A stretch of 44,956 nucleotides of DNA, from NCBI GenBank assembly GCA_012719495.1, contig JAAYAG010000096.1, forward strand, positions 1 through 44,956, written 5' to 3'. The stretch's first letter is position 1. Every line of letters begins with the position of its first letter. This document shows, piece after piece, positions 7,935-16,319 of this stretch. Both the position numbers and the translations under genes were made by a program. Source of the DNA: Bacteroidales bacterium. GTDB lineage: Bacteria; Bacteroidota; Bacteroidia; Bacteroidales; Prolixibacteraceae. A model generated the notes under the pieces. It was not told the DNA's origin and did not search any database. It saw only the letters and a list, made by a program, of their open reading frames with translations.

Positions 7935-9866
7935 TTAATCATAAAAAGACCACAAAATTCCAAAACGGAAAGATAAACGCTCTACTGGATAAAAAGGTGA
8001 TTTAGAATAATTTCCACCAGTGAGGTAACTATTGGCATGGAATAATTGAGCATAGGCGCTCGTCCGTTTTAGCTTAACGTTAACAAATGCATTGGTATAA
8101 GGATAGCCACCCACTAAAATGTCGTTTTGCAAATGAAAAAGTGAAGTCATGGGTTGATATTGATCAGCAAAAAATTCCGAATTATAATATACCTCAGCGC
8201 CCAATTGAAAGGCCAGCACCTTAAATAATCTACTCGCGAAAGAAATTGATGAATAAGCATTTAACTCAGGCAGGTGTAATACATCTGCATTACTCGATAC
8301 TTGCCACAACAACTTGTTGTTCCATCTGAAATGACCTAAAACGAATTCTTTGTTCAGCCAAATGTTCATAACAGAAAACTCACTACCAAACTGTGAAGGC
8401 ATAGCATTTTCGTTGACATACAAATAGTTACTCATGAGTGCATAATTAAAACCAGCCATCAATCTGATCCGGTTCCATTGCAATTGAGATTTCACCACCA
8501 CCTCATGCTGCTTTTTAAAGCTGTTTTCCCATTTGAAATGGTTATCATTCCAATGTTCCTGAAAAATATCGGGAGAAATGTCGCGATACCAGCCTTCGGC
8601 AAAAACGTCTAAGGTATCGCTAAACAAGCGAATTGGAAGATCGATAGTACCTTTAACAATCGCGTCACCAAGGTTTCGCCCAAGCATGGCAAACCGGGCC
8701 AAAGCACTCCAGCGCAGGAGATTATTCGATCGGTTGTATATTTCACCGCCTAAAAAAAGGTTCGAGTACTGATAAGAACGCATGCCGTTGAGTACAGGAT
8801 GTTTAGCTGTAACAATTTCATTTTCGAGAAAAGCCCTTTTCCCAAATGTGAACTTTCGTGTAGTATCGGGAAACATCTTCACCTGTAAAATATGGGTGAA
8901 ACGCGTAAATGCAGAAGAATCGAGGCGATTAGAATTTTTATTGAAAAATATAGTATCGAAAAATTTATCATCGACTGAAAATTCTGTTACATTCCTCCGG
9001 TAACGCGAGAAATCGGCCGAATACTGAACGCCGTAACGGGGTACAAAAACCGTATCAGTATTTTCTGTCTTTTTCAAAAAAGGAATTTCTCCCATACGAT
9101 ATTCGTATGAAGCCATGGCAACCAAAGATTTAATTTCTGATGTCAGTTTTCCAGACAATTGAACACCAACCATGGCAGTATTCGCATAGGGATTAATCGT
9201 TTTATTGTTAATCCCACCATTTTCAGAGAGTAGGTTTGTTCCGTTTATAATTGTTGCGTAGATCGTTGAACGTGGCGTATTTTGGGAATAAAAGATGTTA
9301 AGGTTTTTATGTTTCCCCATTTGGTTCTTATAATCGCCAACCCCATTTTCAACATCGAAAGAAAAACCAAAATTTGAAACCGAATCAATATTCTGTGTGA
9401 AAAATGCAGTAAAAGCCTGTTCAATATCCTCGCTTCCTTCCTCATATTTCAGATATGAAAAAGGAGTGTTCGTATTGTAAAACGTAACGTCCTTAATTTC
9501 TCTGACATAGGCTTTTATTGAATTAAAGAAAAAATAATCGGGATACTCGAAACGATCGAAAAAATTATCAGAAATATAGGGAGCCCCGGTAAAACCTAAA
9601 TAGGTATTGGTAATCGAATTTCGAAACATTGGGGAAAAAACATGAAAATTCAACATCGAAGTATCGACAGGATAACTTTTTTGCAATGAATATTGATTTT
9701 CGAGCCGATACGCACGCAATGAGGGAATAACAGGGACAGCCCCCACATTAGCGTCCATCGTTGGATTCTGTTCGCTATTTATATCCCTTTCTGATTCATC
9801 AGTTTGAGCAACCAATAAAAAAGGGGCAAAAATTACGATCAATAGTATCAATAATGATTTTTCCAT
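7935..9866 (-). CDS. Putative outer-membrane porin (Porin_10-type beta-barrel)
   Basis: A 643-residue exported protein predicted to form an outer-membrane beta-barrel. It starts with a clear signal peptide ending near LLVAQ (about residue 21). The rest is dominated by alternating aromatic/hydrophobic strands of barrel type, such as RIRLMAGFNYALMSNYLYV, VNVKLKRTSAYAQLFHANS and a terminal strand LSFRFGILWSFYD ending in aromatic residues. The region SPMFRNSITNTYLGFTGAPY early in the protein resembles the putative porin family widespread in Bacteroidota. Substrate is unknown. Its promoter -7 box ends only 5 bp before the ATG, suggesting a leaderless or nearly leaderless mRNA. Followed on the same strand by mltF, which has its own promoter. 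Confidence 0.82.
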   Translation of the reverse strand: MEKSLLILLIVIFAPFLLVAQTDESERDINSEQNPTMDANVGAVPVIPSLRAYRLENQYSLQKSYPVDTSMLNFHVFSPMFRNSITNTYLGFTGAPYISDNFFDRFEYPDYFFFNSIKAYVREIKDVTFYNTNTPFSYLKYEEGSEDIEQAFTAFFTQNIDSVSNFGFSFDVENGVGDYKNQMGKHKNLNIFYSQNTPRSTIYATIINGTNLLSENGGINNKTINPYANTAMVGVQLSGKLTSEIKSLVAMASYEYRMGEIPFLKKTENTDTVFVPRYGVQYSADFSRYRRNVTEFSVDDKFFDTIFFNKNSNRLDSSAFTRFTHILQVKMFPDTTRKFTFGKRAFLENEIVTAKHPVLNGMRSYQYSNLFLGGEIYNRSNNLLRWSALARFAMLGRNLGDAIVKGTIDLPIRLFSDTLDVFAEGWYRDISPDIFQEHWNDNHFKWENSFKKQHEVVVKSQLQWNRIRLMAGFNYALMSNYLYVNENAMPSQFGSEFSVMNIWLNKEFVLGHFRWNNKLLWQVSSNADVLHLPELNAYSSISFASRLFKVLAFQLGAEVYYNSEFFADQYQPMTSLFHLQNDILVGGYPYTNAFVNVKLKRTSAYAQLFHANSYLTGGNYSKSPFYPVERLSFRFGILWSFYD

Positions 9867-9871
9867 CGAAG

Positions 9872-9879
9872 CAAAGATA
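9872..9879 (-). promoter_or_regulatory. -7 box of the porin promoter (near-leaderless)
   Basis: Minus-strand TATCTTTG, an exact consensus match, lies 5 bp upstream of the ATG at 9866. The transcription start expected 4-7 nt after the box would fall on or next to the start codon. A possible -33 TTGG lies about 23 bp further upstream. Confidence 0.55.
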
Positions 9880-10068
9880 GAATTATGTTGAAAAACTTTG
9901 TGCCAATAAATATTAATGTTTATTAAAGCCTGATTCTTTAAACCTATTTCGCTAACGCAAAATAGGTAAAAACTATTTCATTATTTAAAAGATGAAAGCG
10001 ATTTTTGCGAAGTCAACCCTATTGAAGAGTTGCACCAAATAGAAATACGAACCATACAATTCATAAAT

Positions 10069-10599
10069 ATGGATAAAATGTTTACTGATTTTGAAAAATT
10101 AAGAAAAAAGATTGACCTGAAATGCAAGTCATTGCACGCAATAAATGAGAAATATATGGTTTGCAAAAAAGGCTGCGACGAATGTTGTATGAATTTCAAC
10201 CTGCTACCCATAGAATTCAACGCAACTTTAGATGCAATTAAGCTATTGGATATAAAAATCAACAGTAATTCTGCCCCCAATGCTTGTCCGTTTCTTGTTG
10301 ACCATGAATGCCAAATTTATGAACACCGTCCGATTATCTGCCGTTCGCATGGTTTACCAATACTCACCATGGACGAAGAAGGTGAAAATTGGGAGCTTTC
10401 GTTTTGCCCACTAAACTTCACAAACACCGACGAAGACTATTTTGAAGCGGAGAAATGTTACGAACAAGATGTATTTAACAGCGAACTTTACATGATAAAC
10501 CAAGATCATTCTTCCTTAACAGGAATCGATCCCCATGAGATGTCAGATTTACATCAACTTGCAGAAAGATATTCGTCAGAGCGATTAAAAAGGAAATGA
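10069..10599 (+). CDS. YkgJ-family cysteine-cluster protein
   Basis: A 176-residue cytoplasmic protein with the cysteine-cluster pattern of the YkgJ/UPF0153 family: CKKGCDECCMNF near residues 33-44, then CPFLVDHECQIYEHRPIICRS around 75-96, and a later lone Cys in FCPLNF. The family is thought to bind a metal or Fe-S cluster; its reaction is unknown. I chose ATG 10069 as start. An in-frame TTG at 10030 would add 13 residues that do not look conserved, and a weak promoter-like ATTTTTG at about 10003-10010 lies just upstream. It is a single-gene unit ending in a hairpin shared with the convergent TPM gene. Confidence 0.82.
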   Translation: MDKMFTDFEKLRKKIDLKCKSLHAINEKYMVCKKGCDECCMNFNLLPIEFNATLDAIKLLDIKINSNSAPNACPFLVDHECQIYEHRPIICRSHGLPILTMDEEGENWELSFCPLNFTNTDEDYFEAEKCYEQDVFNSELYMINQDHSSLTGIDPHEMSDLHQLAERYSSERLKRK

Positions 10600-10601
10600 A
10601 A

Positions 10602-10621
10602 AAAGCGCCCGAAAGCGCTTT
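10602..10621. terminator. Bidirectional terminator between ykgJ-like and TPM genes
   Basis: A perfect 7-bp stem, AAAGCGC (10602-10608) with GCGCTTT (10615-10621), encloses a 6-nt loop CCGAAA. It is T-rich on the plus side (TTTCTATTT). On the minus side a run of T follows the stem. It serves both convergent genes. Confidence 0.75.
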
Positions 10622-10659
10622 CTATTTAGCTATAAATCTATTCGAAATAATAGAGCATG

Positions 10660-11466
10660 CTACCAGCTTCCACCGGCACCGCCGCCGCCGAAACCGCCGC
10701 CGCCGAAACCGCCAAAGCCGCCAAAGCTGCTGCCGCCACCGCCAAACGAACCGGAACCACGACTGAAATCACTGAACGAACCAGAGCTTCTGTTTCCCAA
10801 TCCGTTGAGCAGTCCCATGGTAATCCAGAATGGCAAACTACTATTGCGGGAACCCACTGTAAAACCCGAACGGCGTCGGCCAAATAATATGGGAAGCACA
10901 ATGAATAAGCCAATCAATATAAAAAACACGAGGGGATTTCCTTCGCTCTTTTTTGCATATTGCTGGTAGTTGTATTCCCCTTTCGCTAGTTCAATCAACA
11001 CATTGGCGGCATTGTCAATACCGGCAAACATGTTGCCTTCTTTGAACCTGGGGATCATCTCATTTTCGACAATTTGTTTAGCGGTAATATCGGGAACAAC
11101 ACCTTCGAGCCCATACCCTACGGCAATAAAGGCCTGCCCATTACTATCAGCAGTTTTAGGTTTCAACAATATAAGAATACCGTTATCAAACTTTTCGCTG
11201 CCAATACCCCAATCGGCACCAATACGAAAAGCCATATCAGAAATATCATATCCTTCTAAATCGCTGACTGTTACCACCGCAATTTGATTTGAAGTACTGG
11301 CAAAAAAATCGACAAGTTTCCGTTCCAAATATTCTTCTTCGTTTGCCGAAAAAACATCAGCCAAATCGGTAACCAATGTCGGTGGATTGGGCCTTGATGG
11401 AATTCCAAACGCTGTAAGCGTGAGGCCAAAATAAAGTGCAACAACAATAAAAATCAGTTTTTTCAT
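10660..11466 (-). CDS. TPM-domain protein with glycine-rich tail (YgcG-like)
   Basis: A 268-residue exported membrane protein. It has a signal peptide (about 1-21), a TPM domain (about 30-165: DLADVFSANEEEYLERKL, NQIAVVTVSDLEGYDI, GIGSEKFDNGILILL, VGYGLEGVVPD), one membrane helix (about 182-198), and a C-terminal tail after about 230 made almost only of Gly, Ser and Phe ending GGGGAGGSW. TPM (formerly DUF477) proteins are membrane-associated. Some act in photosystem or respiratory-complex repair, but no general biochemical role is established. It is the last gene of a lemA-TPM-TPM unit on the minus strand, 110 bp after the smaller TPM gene. The GC-rich end is a result of the glycine repeats, not of transfer. 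Confidence 0.87.
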   Translation of the reverse strand: MKKLIFIVVALYFGLTLTAFGIPSRPNPPTLVTDLADVFSANEEEYLERKLVDFFASTSNQIAVVTVSDLEGYDISDMAFRIGADWGIGSEKFDNGILILLKPKTADSNGQAFIAVGYGLEGVVPDITAKQIVENEMIPRFKEGNMFAGIDNAANVLIELAKGEYNYQQYAKKSEGNPLVFFILIGLFIVLPILFGRRRSGFTVGSRNSSLPFWITMGLLNGLGNRSSGSFSDFSRGSGSFGGGGSSFGGFGGFGGGGFGGGGAGGSW

Positions 11467-11576
11467 TCTTATTTTTCTATATCATTTAATAGTTTGCCGA
11501 CACATTTCGGCAACGATTTTCAGCAAAATCACACTCAACAATAAACATGTTTTTCTTTTAGATACTTAACTAATAG

Positions 11577-12002
11577 TTATTTCCCAAAAGATATTTCATC
11601 GTCAAGTTCATTGACGTCGTTTTCTTGTTGATAAAGAAAAAATTCTTTCAGCTTTTGGCCTGTCATTATGATCCCTTTAGAAAGTCCTTCCGAATAATTG
11701 CCTTCACCGAAAAAGGGCAACATTAGCTCTTTTACTTCGTTCCAGAAATTTTCGGGAACAACAGCGTTGATTCCCATATCGCCCAAAATGGCGAACTTGC
11801 GATCTTTCATTGCCAGGTAGAAAAGCACACCATTCCGCTTTTCAGTTTTGTGCAAATTAAGAGTTGCAAACCAGTATGCCGCACGATCCATAACATCGCC
11901 GGGGCAATGGCTTTCTATGTGCACTTTAATTTCGCCCGATGTGTTGCATTCTGCCTCTTTAATTGCACTAACAATCTGTTCTTTCTGTTCCTTTTGTAAC
12001 AT
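11577..12002 (-). CDS. Short TPM-domain protein
   Basis: A 141-residue protein consisting essentially of a single TPM domain without signal peptide or clear membrane helix. Matching features are the N-terminal helix IVSAIKEAECNTSGEIKVHIE, the core KRNGVLFYLAMKDRKFAILGD and the C-terminal GEGNYSEGLSKGI. It sits between lemA (15 bp upstream) and the gly-rich TPM gene on the same strand, so all three probably work at the same membrane site. One TPM protein is membrane-anchored and exported, while this one looks cytoplasmic. Function is otherwise unknown. Confidence 0.85.
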   Translation of the reverse strand: MLQKEQKEQIVSAIKEAECNTSGEIKVHIESHCPGDVMDRAAYWFATLNLHKTEKRNGVLFYLAMKDRKFAILGDMGINAVVPENFWNEVKELMLPFFGEGNYSEGLSKGIIMTGQKLKEFFLYQQENDVNELDDEISFGK

Positions 12003-12017
12003 TCTATTTCAAATTAC

Positions 12018-12611
12018 TTATTCGAAATTAACTTCAGGTGCCTTTTCGGCTCCTAGTTCTGCTTCGAAATAAGCTTTCTTTTCGAAGTTGAAAATTGCTG
12101 CAATAATATTCTTCGGGAACTGACGGATATATGAATTGAACATTTTTGCAGTGTCGTTAAATGCGCGACGTTCAACAGTTATCCGGTTTTCGGTTCCTTC
12201 GAGCTGAACCTGTAAATCCCTAAAGTTCTGATTAGCTTTTAAATCGGGATATTGTTCCATAACAACCATTAAGCGGCCAAGTGCTGAAGACAATTCAGAC
12301 TGGTTCGCCTGAAATTGTTGCAACGAAGCGGCATCAAGTTTAGTTGGATCGATTGTAGTTTGCGTAGCCTTTGCCCTGGCATTAATCACAGCTTCGAGGG
12401 TTTCGCGCTCGTGCGAAGCATAGCCTTTTACTGTATTCACCAAATTTGGGATGAGGTCGGCTCGGCGCTGATAAACATTTTCGACTTGTGACCAGGCCGC
12501 TGAAACTTCTTCTTCCATCTTTACAATTTTGTTGTAAGAGCCAATCATGCTACCTCCAACAATTACTACTAGAAGAACAATTACCAATAAAGAAATTAAA
12601 CCTTTTTTCAT
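12018..12611 (-). CDS. lemA: LemA family protein
   Basis: A 197-residue membrane-anchored helical protein. It has an N-terminal membrane helix (about 5-24), then the family signature YNKIVKMEEEVSAAWSQVEN, VYQRRADLIPNLVNTVKGYA with HERETLEAVINAR, and the C-terminal half YNDTAK-like ERRAFNDTAKMFNSYIRQFP. LemA proteins form long helical bundles at the inner membrane. Their molecular role is not settled, though linkage to TPM proteins is common across Bacteroidota and Firmicutes. First gene of the unit lemA-TPM-TPM; the probable promoter is at 12780-12787, leaving a leader of about 160 nt. Confidence 0.94.
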   Translation of the reverse strand: MKKGLISLLVIVLLVVIVGGSMIGSYNKIVKMEEEVSAAWSQVENVYQRRADLIPNLVNTVKGYASHERETLEAVINARAKATQTTIDPTKLDAASLQQFQANQSELSSALGRLMVVMEQYPDLKANQNFRDLQVQLEGTENRITVERRAFNDTAKMFNSYIRQFPKNIIAAIFNFEKKAYFEAELGAEKAPEVNFE

Positions 12612-12779
12612 TCCTATTATTTATTTTAGTTCACAGATGCAGCCTCGAAATCTATACTTCGCATGATGGCTTTATCATCTGCAGTTGTTATTTAACGAAT
12701 CATGCTCGTTTGAAATCTTTTTAAATTAAATCAAAAATCATAAAAATGTAACGAATAACAAAGCGTATTCAACAGAAGA

Positions 12780-12787
12780 CAAAAATA
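12780..12787 (-). promoter_or_regulatory. -7 box of the lemA promoter
   Basis: Minus-strand TATTTTTG matches TAnnTTTG, with a TTTG about 24 bp upstream as a possible -33. It would start the lemA-TPM-TPM mRNA near 12775. Confidence 0.45.
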
Positions 12788-12869
12788 TACAACGTTGTTG
12801 TGCTGTTAATGCAAATATCGGCCAACTTAATTTTTTCACCGACAAGAAACCTTTTCCAGCTGCAGAATC

Positions 12870-14492
12870 TTAACCACGCGGGCTCTTTTGCATATCTTTT
12901 GCTTTAGTCATATCCGTATGCCAAAGAAAAAGAGAGAAGAAAAAAACGAAAAATGCCAACCCTACATGAGTCTCCCAATTGGCATCGCCCATATTAGCGA
13001 CCAATTGCAAGACAAAAAACAAGACAAAAAGCCCATTTCGAAACAAATTCTTTTTAACAGCAACAAAAAATAGTAAGAAGATAATAAAGAGTAAGCCAAA
13101 CAACCCAAACTTCACCCAATAACTAACATATTGATTATGAACAAAGCTATAATTACTTTCGTGAAGTTTTGAACCCATCTCTTTAAACGCATGATAATAT
13201 GCGTCTTTAAAATTACCAGTTCCTACTCCAATCCAAAAATGTTTATCGATAATTAATTGTGCCGCTTTGAAATACTCGAAACGCTGGGATAAAGACTGAG
13301 AATTAGGATCACCAGTGCGAATGTACTTATCAATTTCCCAAATAGTTTCATACACCCTCGGGTAAATTGCATATACCGGAGCATCATAAATATAATTGGC
13401 AATCCCTGCTTCAACGTTACGAATATCCCTTGAACTAAGCGCAGCAACGCCTTCAGCATCTTTCTTTAAGCCTTTGCTGGTGAGGTATCTTTGTAATGTT
13501 TCAGCTACACGATAACCTTGCGGCAAACGATCATAGAATTTAATTGTACTACGTTCATTCCATGCATTTTCCATTTCTTCAAAACAAAGATACCAATACA
13601 CGTAATATCCATTTTCTTTATCTTTTTTTCCTAAATCGAAAACATACGGATTTCCTTGTTTTGTATATTTTTCAGCATTTTCATAACTCGGTTCGTGATG
13701 AGCATAAAACGTCCTCGTTACAGAAGCCACATACACTAATGGAATGATATAAAACACAATGGCCATAATAAGAAATGCACTTCGCACTTTGCCTTTGGTC
13801 ATTCGGCGGATAAAATATAAAACGTAAAAAATTGAGGCTACATAAAATGATATAAGTCCCAACATAGATTTTATGGCAACAAGAATAAACAAAAACCAAA
13901 TAACCAATACGATACGCTGCCATAATCGAATTTTTGTCAAAAATGAATTTTCTCCAAAAAAAGAATACAACAAAATGAATAAAGCAAAAGAAATCTGCAA
14001 TGAAAAATTGATATGCGAAATAAAATTCACTTCCCGAAAATTCATTAATCCGGCATCAGAAGCATAAATCATTTTAGCAAAACTGATCAATGAAGAAATG
14101 CTTACACTAACCAAGAAAAGAAAAAACAACAAATCAACTTTTTGTTTGCTAAGCCGGGGCATAAGGAAAAGCGCAAGCGGCAAAACAAACCAATTAACTT
14201 CTTTATTTATTTCGTATAAGCCTAGTTTAATATCACGAGTAAAAATCAACCCAAACAGGTAAACCATATATATAGCCACCAAAGCAACCCATGAATAATC
14301 GGAAGAGAATTTCGGGACTAATGTTTTATTTTTCAACCCAATATAAATAGAAAAAACCAATGCCAACACAGAAAAAATGCTGATAAATGACTTGGAAAAA
14401 GGAAGGCTCATAGTAAAAACCGAGAGCAATACAAACAGGATGGTTTCGCTCTTATTTTCGCTTTTAAAATAATTGGCCCACGTACGTATCAT
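12870..14492 (-). CDS. O-antigen ligase / polymerase-like membrane protein (Wzy_C family)
   Basis: A 540-residue polytopic membrane protein with roughly ten or more hydrophobic segments. It has the Wzy_C/WaaL-type motif WIGVGTGNFKDAYYHAF preceding HNQYVSYWVKFGLFGLL. WaaL-like enzymes attach undecaprenyl-linked glycans to lipid A core, and related ones polymerise O-units or glycosylate proteins. Which applies here cannot be told from sequence. An unusually long soluble loop (about 255-435), which includes the motif, faces the periplasm. The gene stands apart from any polysaccharide cluster in this window, between lemA and hydG, which fits a general ligase more than a cluster-specific polymerase. 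Start ATG at 14492. Confidence 0.83.
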   Translation of the reverse strand: MIRTWANYFKSENKSETILFVLLSVFTMSLPFSKSFISIFSVLALVFSIYIGLKNKTLVPKFSSDYSWVALVAIYMVYLFGLIFTRDIKLGLYEINKEVNWFVLPLALFLMPRLSKQKVDLLFFLFLVSVSISSLISFAKMIYASDAGLMNFREVNFISHINFSLQISFALFILLYSFFGENSFLTKIRLWQRIVLVIWFLFILVAIKSMLGLISFYVASIFYVLYFIRRMTKGKVRSAFLIMAIVFYIIPLVYVASVTRTFYAHHEPSYENAEKYTKQGNPYVFDLGKKDKENGYYVYWYLCFEEMENAWNERSTIKFYDRLPQGYRVAETLQRYLTSKGLKKDAEGVAALSSRDIRNVEAGIANYIYDAPVYAIYPRVYETIWEIDKYIRTGDPNSQSLSQRFEYFKAAQLIIDKHFWIGVGTGNFKDAYYHAFKEMGSKLHESNYSFVHNQYVSYWVKFGLFGLLFIIFLLFFVAVKKNLFRNGLFVLFFVLQLVANMGDANWETHVGLAFFVFFFSLFLWHTDMTKAKDMQKSPRG

Positions 14493-14613
14493 GAATACAG
14501 ATTAAAAAGTGTCCTAAAAATACAAATATTTACAAGCAAAAAAACTGCTTATAATACAGAAGAATAATAGTGAATTGTAGAAACGAAAAATGCTATAGCA
14601 AATTGGCTTATGA

Positions 14614-16125
14614 TTAAACAAATAGATCGCGCGTGCCGCTTTTTATAAATTCATAGTTTTTCATGAATTCATTGAAAATTCTACCATTGTTTTTCATGAA
14701 AAATGATTCGTTTCGTATTTCTCCAATTTCTTTTTCAATTAATCTTTCGCCTATTGCTTTTGTCTCAGGTGAGGCATAATCATCGAGGTATTCACGATAA
14801 GTGAGAACTGCATTCAACTTGCAAAATTTGCCCTCGACACAATGCTTTAACATGCCCATAATTTTATCGCCTGTTCGGCCACAACGATATCCTGCCGTGC
14901 AAAAAGAAGAAATCATTCCCATTTCACCAACTTCACGAATAATCTCGTCAAGGCTTCTTGAATCACCAATCGTAAATTGTTCAGAATTGAGTTCTTGTAG
15001 AGGATTACATTCCTGATATGCACCAATACCAATTTTGGTTGAAGCATCGGTTTGCGTACAGCCGAGTTTTATAACTTCGCGCTTAATTGCTGGTTTTTCC
15101 CTGGCCGTAATAATCAACCCGGGATAAGGCAATGCGAGCCTGATTACCGCAACTAATTTTTTAAAATCTTCATCGCTCACCAAATATTTTGAATTGTTGC
15201 TAAGTAAAGAGCCTGAAGCGGGAGTAATGCGGGGAACAGAAACAGTATGCGGGCCTACACCAAAAACGCGTTCCATATCGGCAGCATGAGCAACCAGACC
15301 AAGCACTTCGAAACGCCAGTCGTACAACCCGAAAAGCGCACCAACAGCGACATCGTCGATCCCAGCTTCCTGTGCCCGATGCAAAGAATACAAACGCCAG
15401 TGATAATCGCTTTTCAACGTTCCGGCAGGATGTACATTGGCATAAGTTTCACGGTGATACGTCTCTTGAAAAACCTGATACGTTCCAATCCCCGACGCCT
15501 TTAAGATTTTTAAATCGTCAATACCCATCGGAGCAGCATTCACATTTACACGCCGTATGCCAACCACCCGACCACTTTTGGGTGCATTTCGCTCTACTGA
15601 ATAAACTTCCTGAATAGTTTCGGCCATATAATGAACGTCGGAACGAGGATGCTCGCCATACACCATGATAATTCGCTTATGACCGTTGTCGAGAACATAT
15701 TCTGTCTCGCGCCGAACCTCATCCAAGGTTAAAATTCTGCGTTTTTCATGAATATTTTCAGAACGGAAACCACAATAAGCACAATTGTTTACACATAAAT
15801 TTGAACAATAAAGCGGAGCAAAGAAAACAATCCGGTTATCGTAAACTTTTTGCTTTATAGCAATGGCCGCATCGTTGATTTCTTCCCACAAGTCAGGATC
15901 GGTAACATTAAGTAGCTTTGCAGTCTCATTTATTGTAAGAGGCTTAATACTAAGTGATTTTTGAATAATATCTCGAATTTCAGTTTTTGTTGATTCTTTG
16001 TTCTCGTTGATCGCTTTCCAAAAAGCTTCTTCATCAACAAAATCGTTACCCGATTGCATAAAACGCAGATTTTCTTCAGGAATAATTACTTTCTGCGCCC
16101 AATCTTTAACCGAATTCTTTTCCAT
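14614..16125 (-). CDS. hydG: HydG-type radical SAM tyrosine lyase with variant C-terminal cysteine motif
   Basis: HydG cleaves tyrosine to make CO and CN- ligands for the [FeFe]-hydrogenase H-cluster. The 503-residue protein has the radical SAM CX3CX2C motif at Cys111/115/118 (CVNNCAYCGF). It also has typical HydG/ThiH-fold stretches VFQETYHRETYANVHPAG and GALFGLYDWRFEVLGL, and the C-terminal auxiliary-cluster region. Canonical HydG has CX2CX22C there. Here Cys409 and Cys435 keep that overall spacing, but the middle Cys is replaced by Gly412 and a Cys appears at 415 (CTAGYRCGRTG), giving CX5CX19C. No hydE, hydF or hydrogenase gene is in the window. It could be a true HydG with shifted ligands or a HydG-like enzyme with another product. 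Promoter TAATTTTG at 16142-16149 leaves a leader of about 12 nt. Confidence 0.85.
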   Translation of the reverse strand: MEKNSVKDWAQKVIIPEENLRFMQSGNDFVDEEAFWKAINENKESTKTEIRDIIQKSLSIKPLTINETAKLLNVTDPDLWEEINDAAIAIKQKVYDNRIVFFAPLYCSNLCVNNCAYCGFRSENIHEKRRILTLDEVRRETEYVLDNGHKRIIMVYGEHPRSDVHYMAETIQEVYSVERNAPKSGRVVGIRRVNVNAAPMGIDDLKILKASGIGTYQVFQETYHRETYANVHPAGTLKSDYHWRLYSLHRAQEAGIDDVAVGALFGLYDWRFEVLGLVAHAADMERVFGVGPHTVSVPRITPASGSLLSNNSKYLVSDEDFKKLVAVIRLALPYPGLIITAREKPAIKREVIKLGCTQTDASTKIGIGAYQECNPLQELNSEQFTIGDSRSLDEIIREVGEMGMISSFCTAGYRCGRTGDKIMGMLKHCVEGKFCKLNAVLTYREYLDDYASPETKAIGERLIEKEIGEIRNESFFMKNNGRIFNEFMKNYEFIKSGTRDLFV

Positions 16126-16141
16126 TCTCTGAATTTTGTTG

Positions 16142-16149
16142 CAAAATTA
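16142..16149 (-). promoter_or_regulatory. -7 box of the hydG promoter
   Basis: Minus-strand TAATTTTG fits TAnnTTTG, 16 bp before the hydG ATG, with a T-run about 16-21 bp upstream in place of a clear -33 TTTG. It implies a very short leader. Confidence 0.5.
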
Positions 16150-16208
16150 GCGATCCCAACTTTGAAAAAATACTTTTCTTTAAAAAACAAACAACATAAG
16201 CTGAAAAA

Positions 16209-16314
16209 TAAAAAAGGATAGAAACTTCTATCCTTTCCAAACCTAACTAAACTAACTAAACCTAACTTATGAAAATGTCTTTATCAATTGGAACAGAATG
16301 TCTCCGATTAATAC
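16209..16314 (-). ncRNA. Candidate small RNA upstream of hydG
   Basis: An exact -7 box (TACTTTTG, minus, 16320-16327) is followed about 80 nt later by a strong intrinsic terminator (16213-16236, minus). Between them there is no ATG-initiated frame on the minus strand, so the unit looks like a free RNA of about 105 nt. Its 3' half carries three near-repeats of GTTAG(G)TTTA (plus-strand 16237-16268), an unstructured region that could pair with targets. It ends about 60 bp before the separate hydG promoter, so it is not simply the hydG leader. I cannot assign it to a known family. It accounts for most of the 16126-16482 gene-free gap. Confidence 0.4.
16213..16236 (-). terminator. Intrinsic terminator of the candidate small RNA
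   Basis: A perfect 11-bp inverted repeat, AAAGGATAGAA (16213-16223) with TTCTATCCTTT (16226-16236), leads on the minus strand into TTTTTTATTTTT. On the plus strand the stem is followed by CCAAACC, so it works on the minus strand only. Confidence 0.75.
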
Positions 16315-16319
16315 TGACA

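Noticed and set aside
10638-10913. Ala/Thr-rich open frames on both strands opposite or out of frame with the TPM gene's tail
   Set aside because: They are products of the glycine-repeat DNA in other frames, with no domain and no start context.
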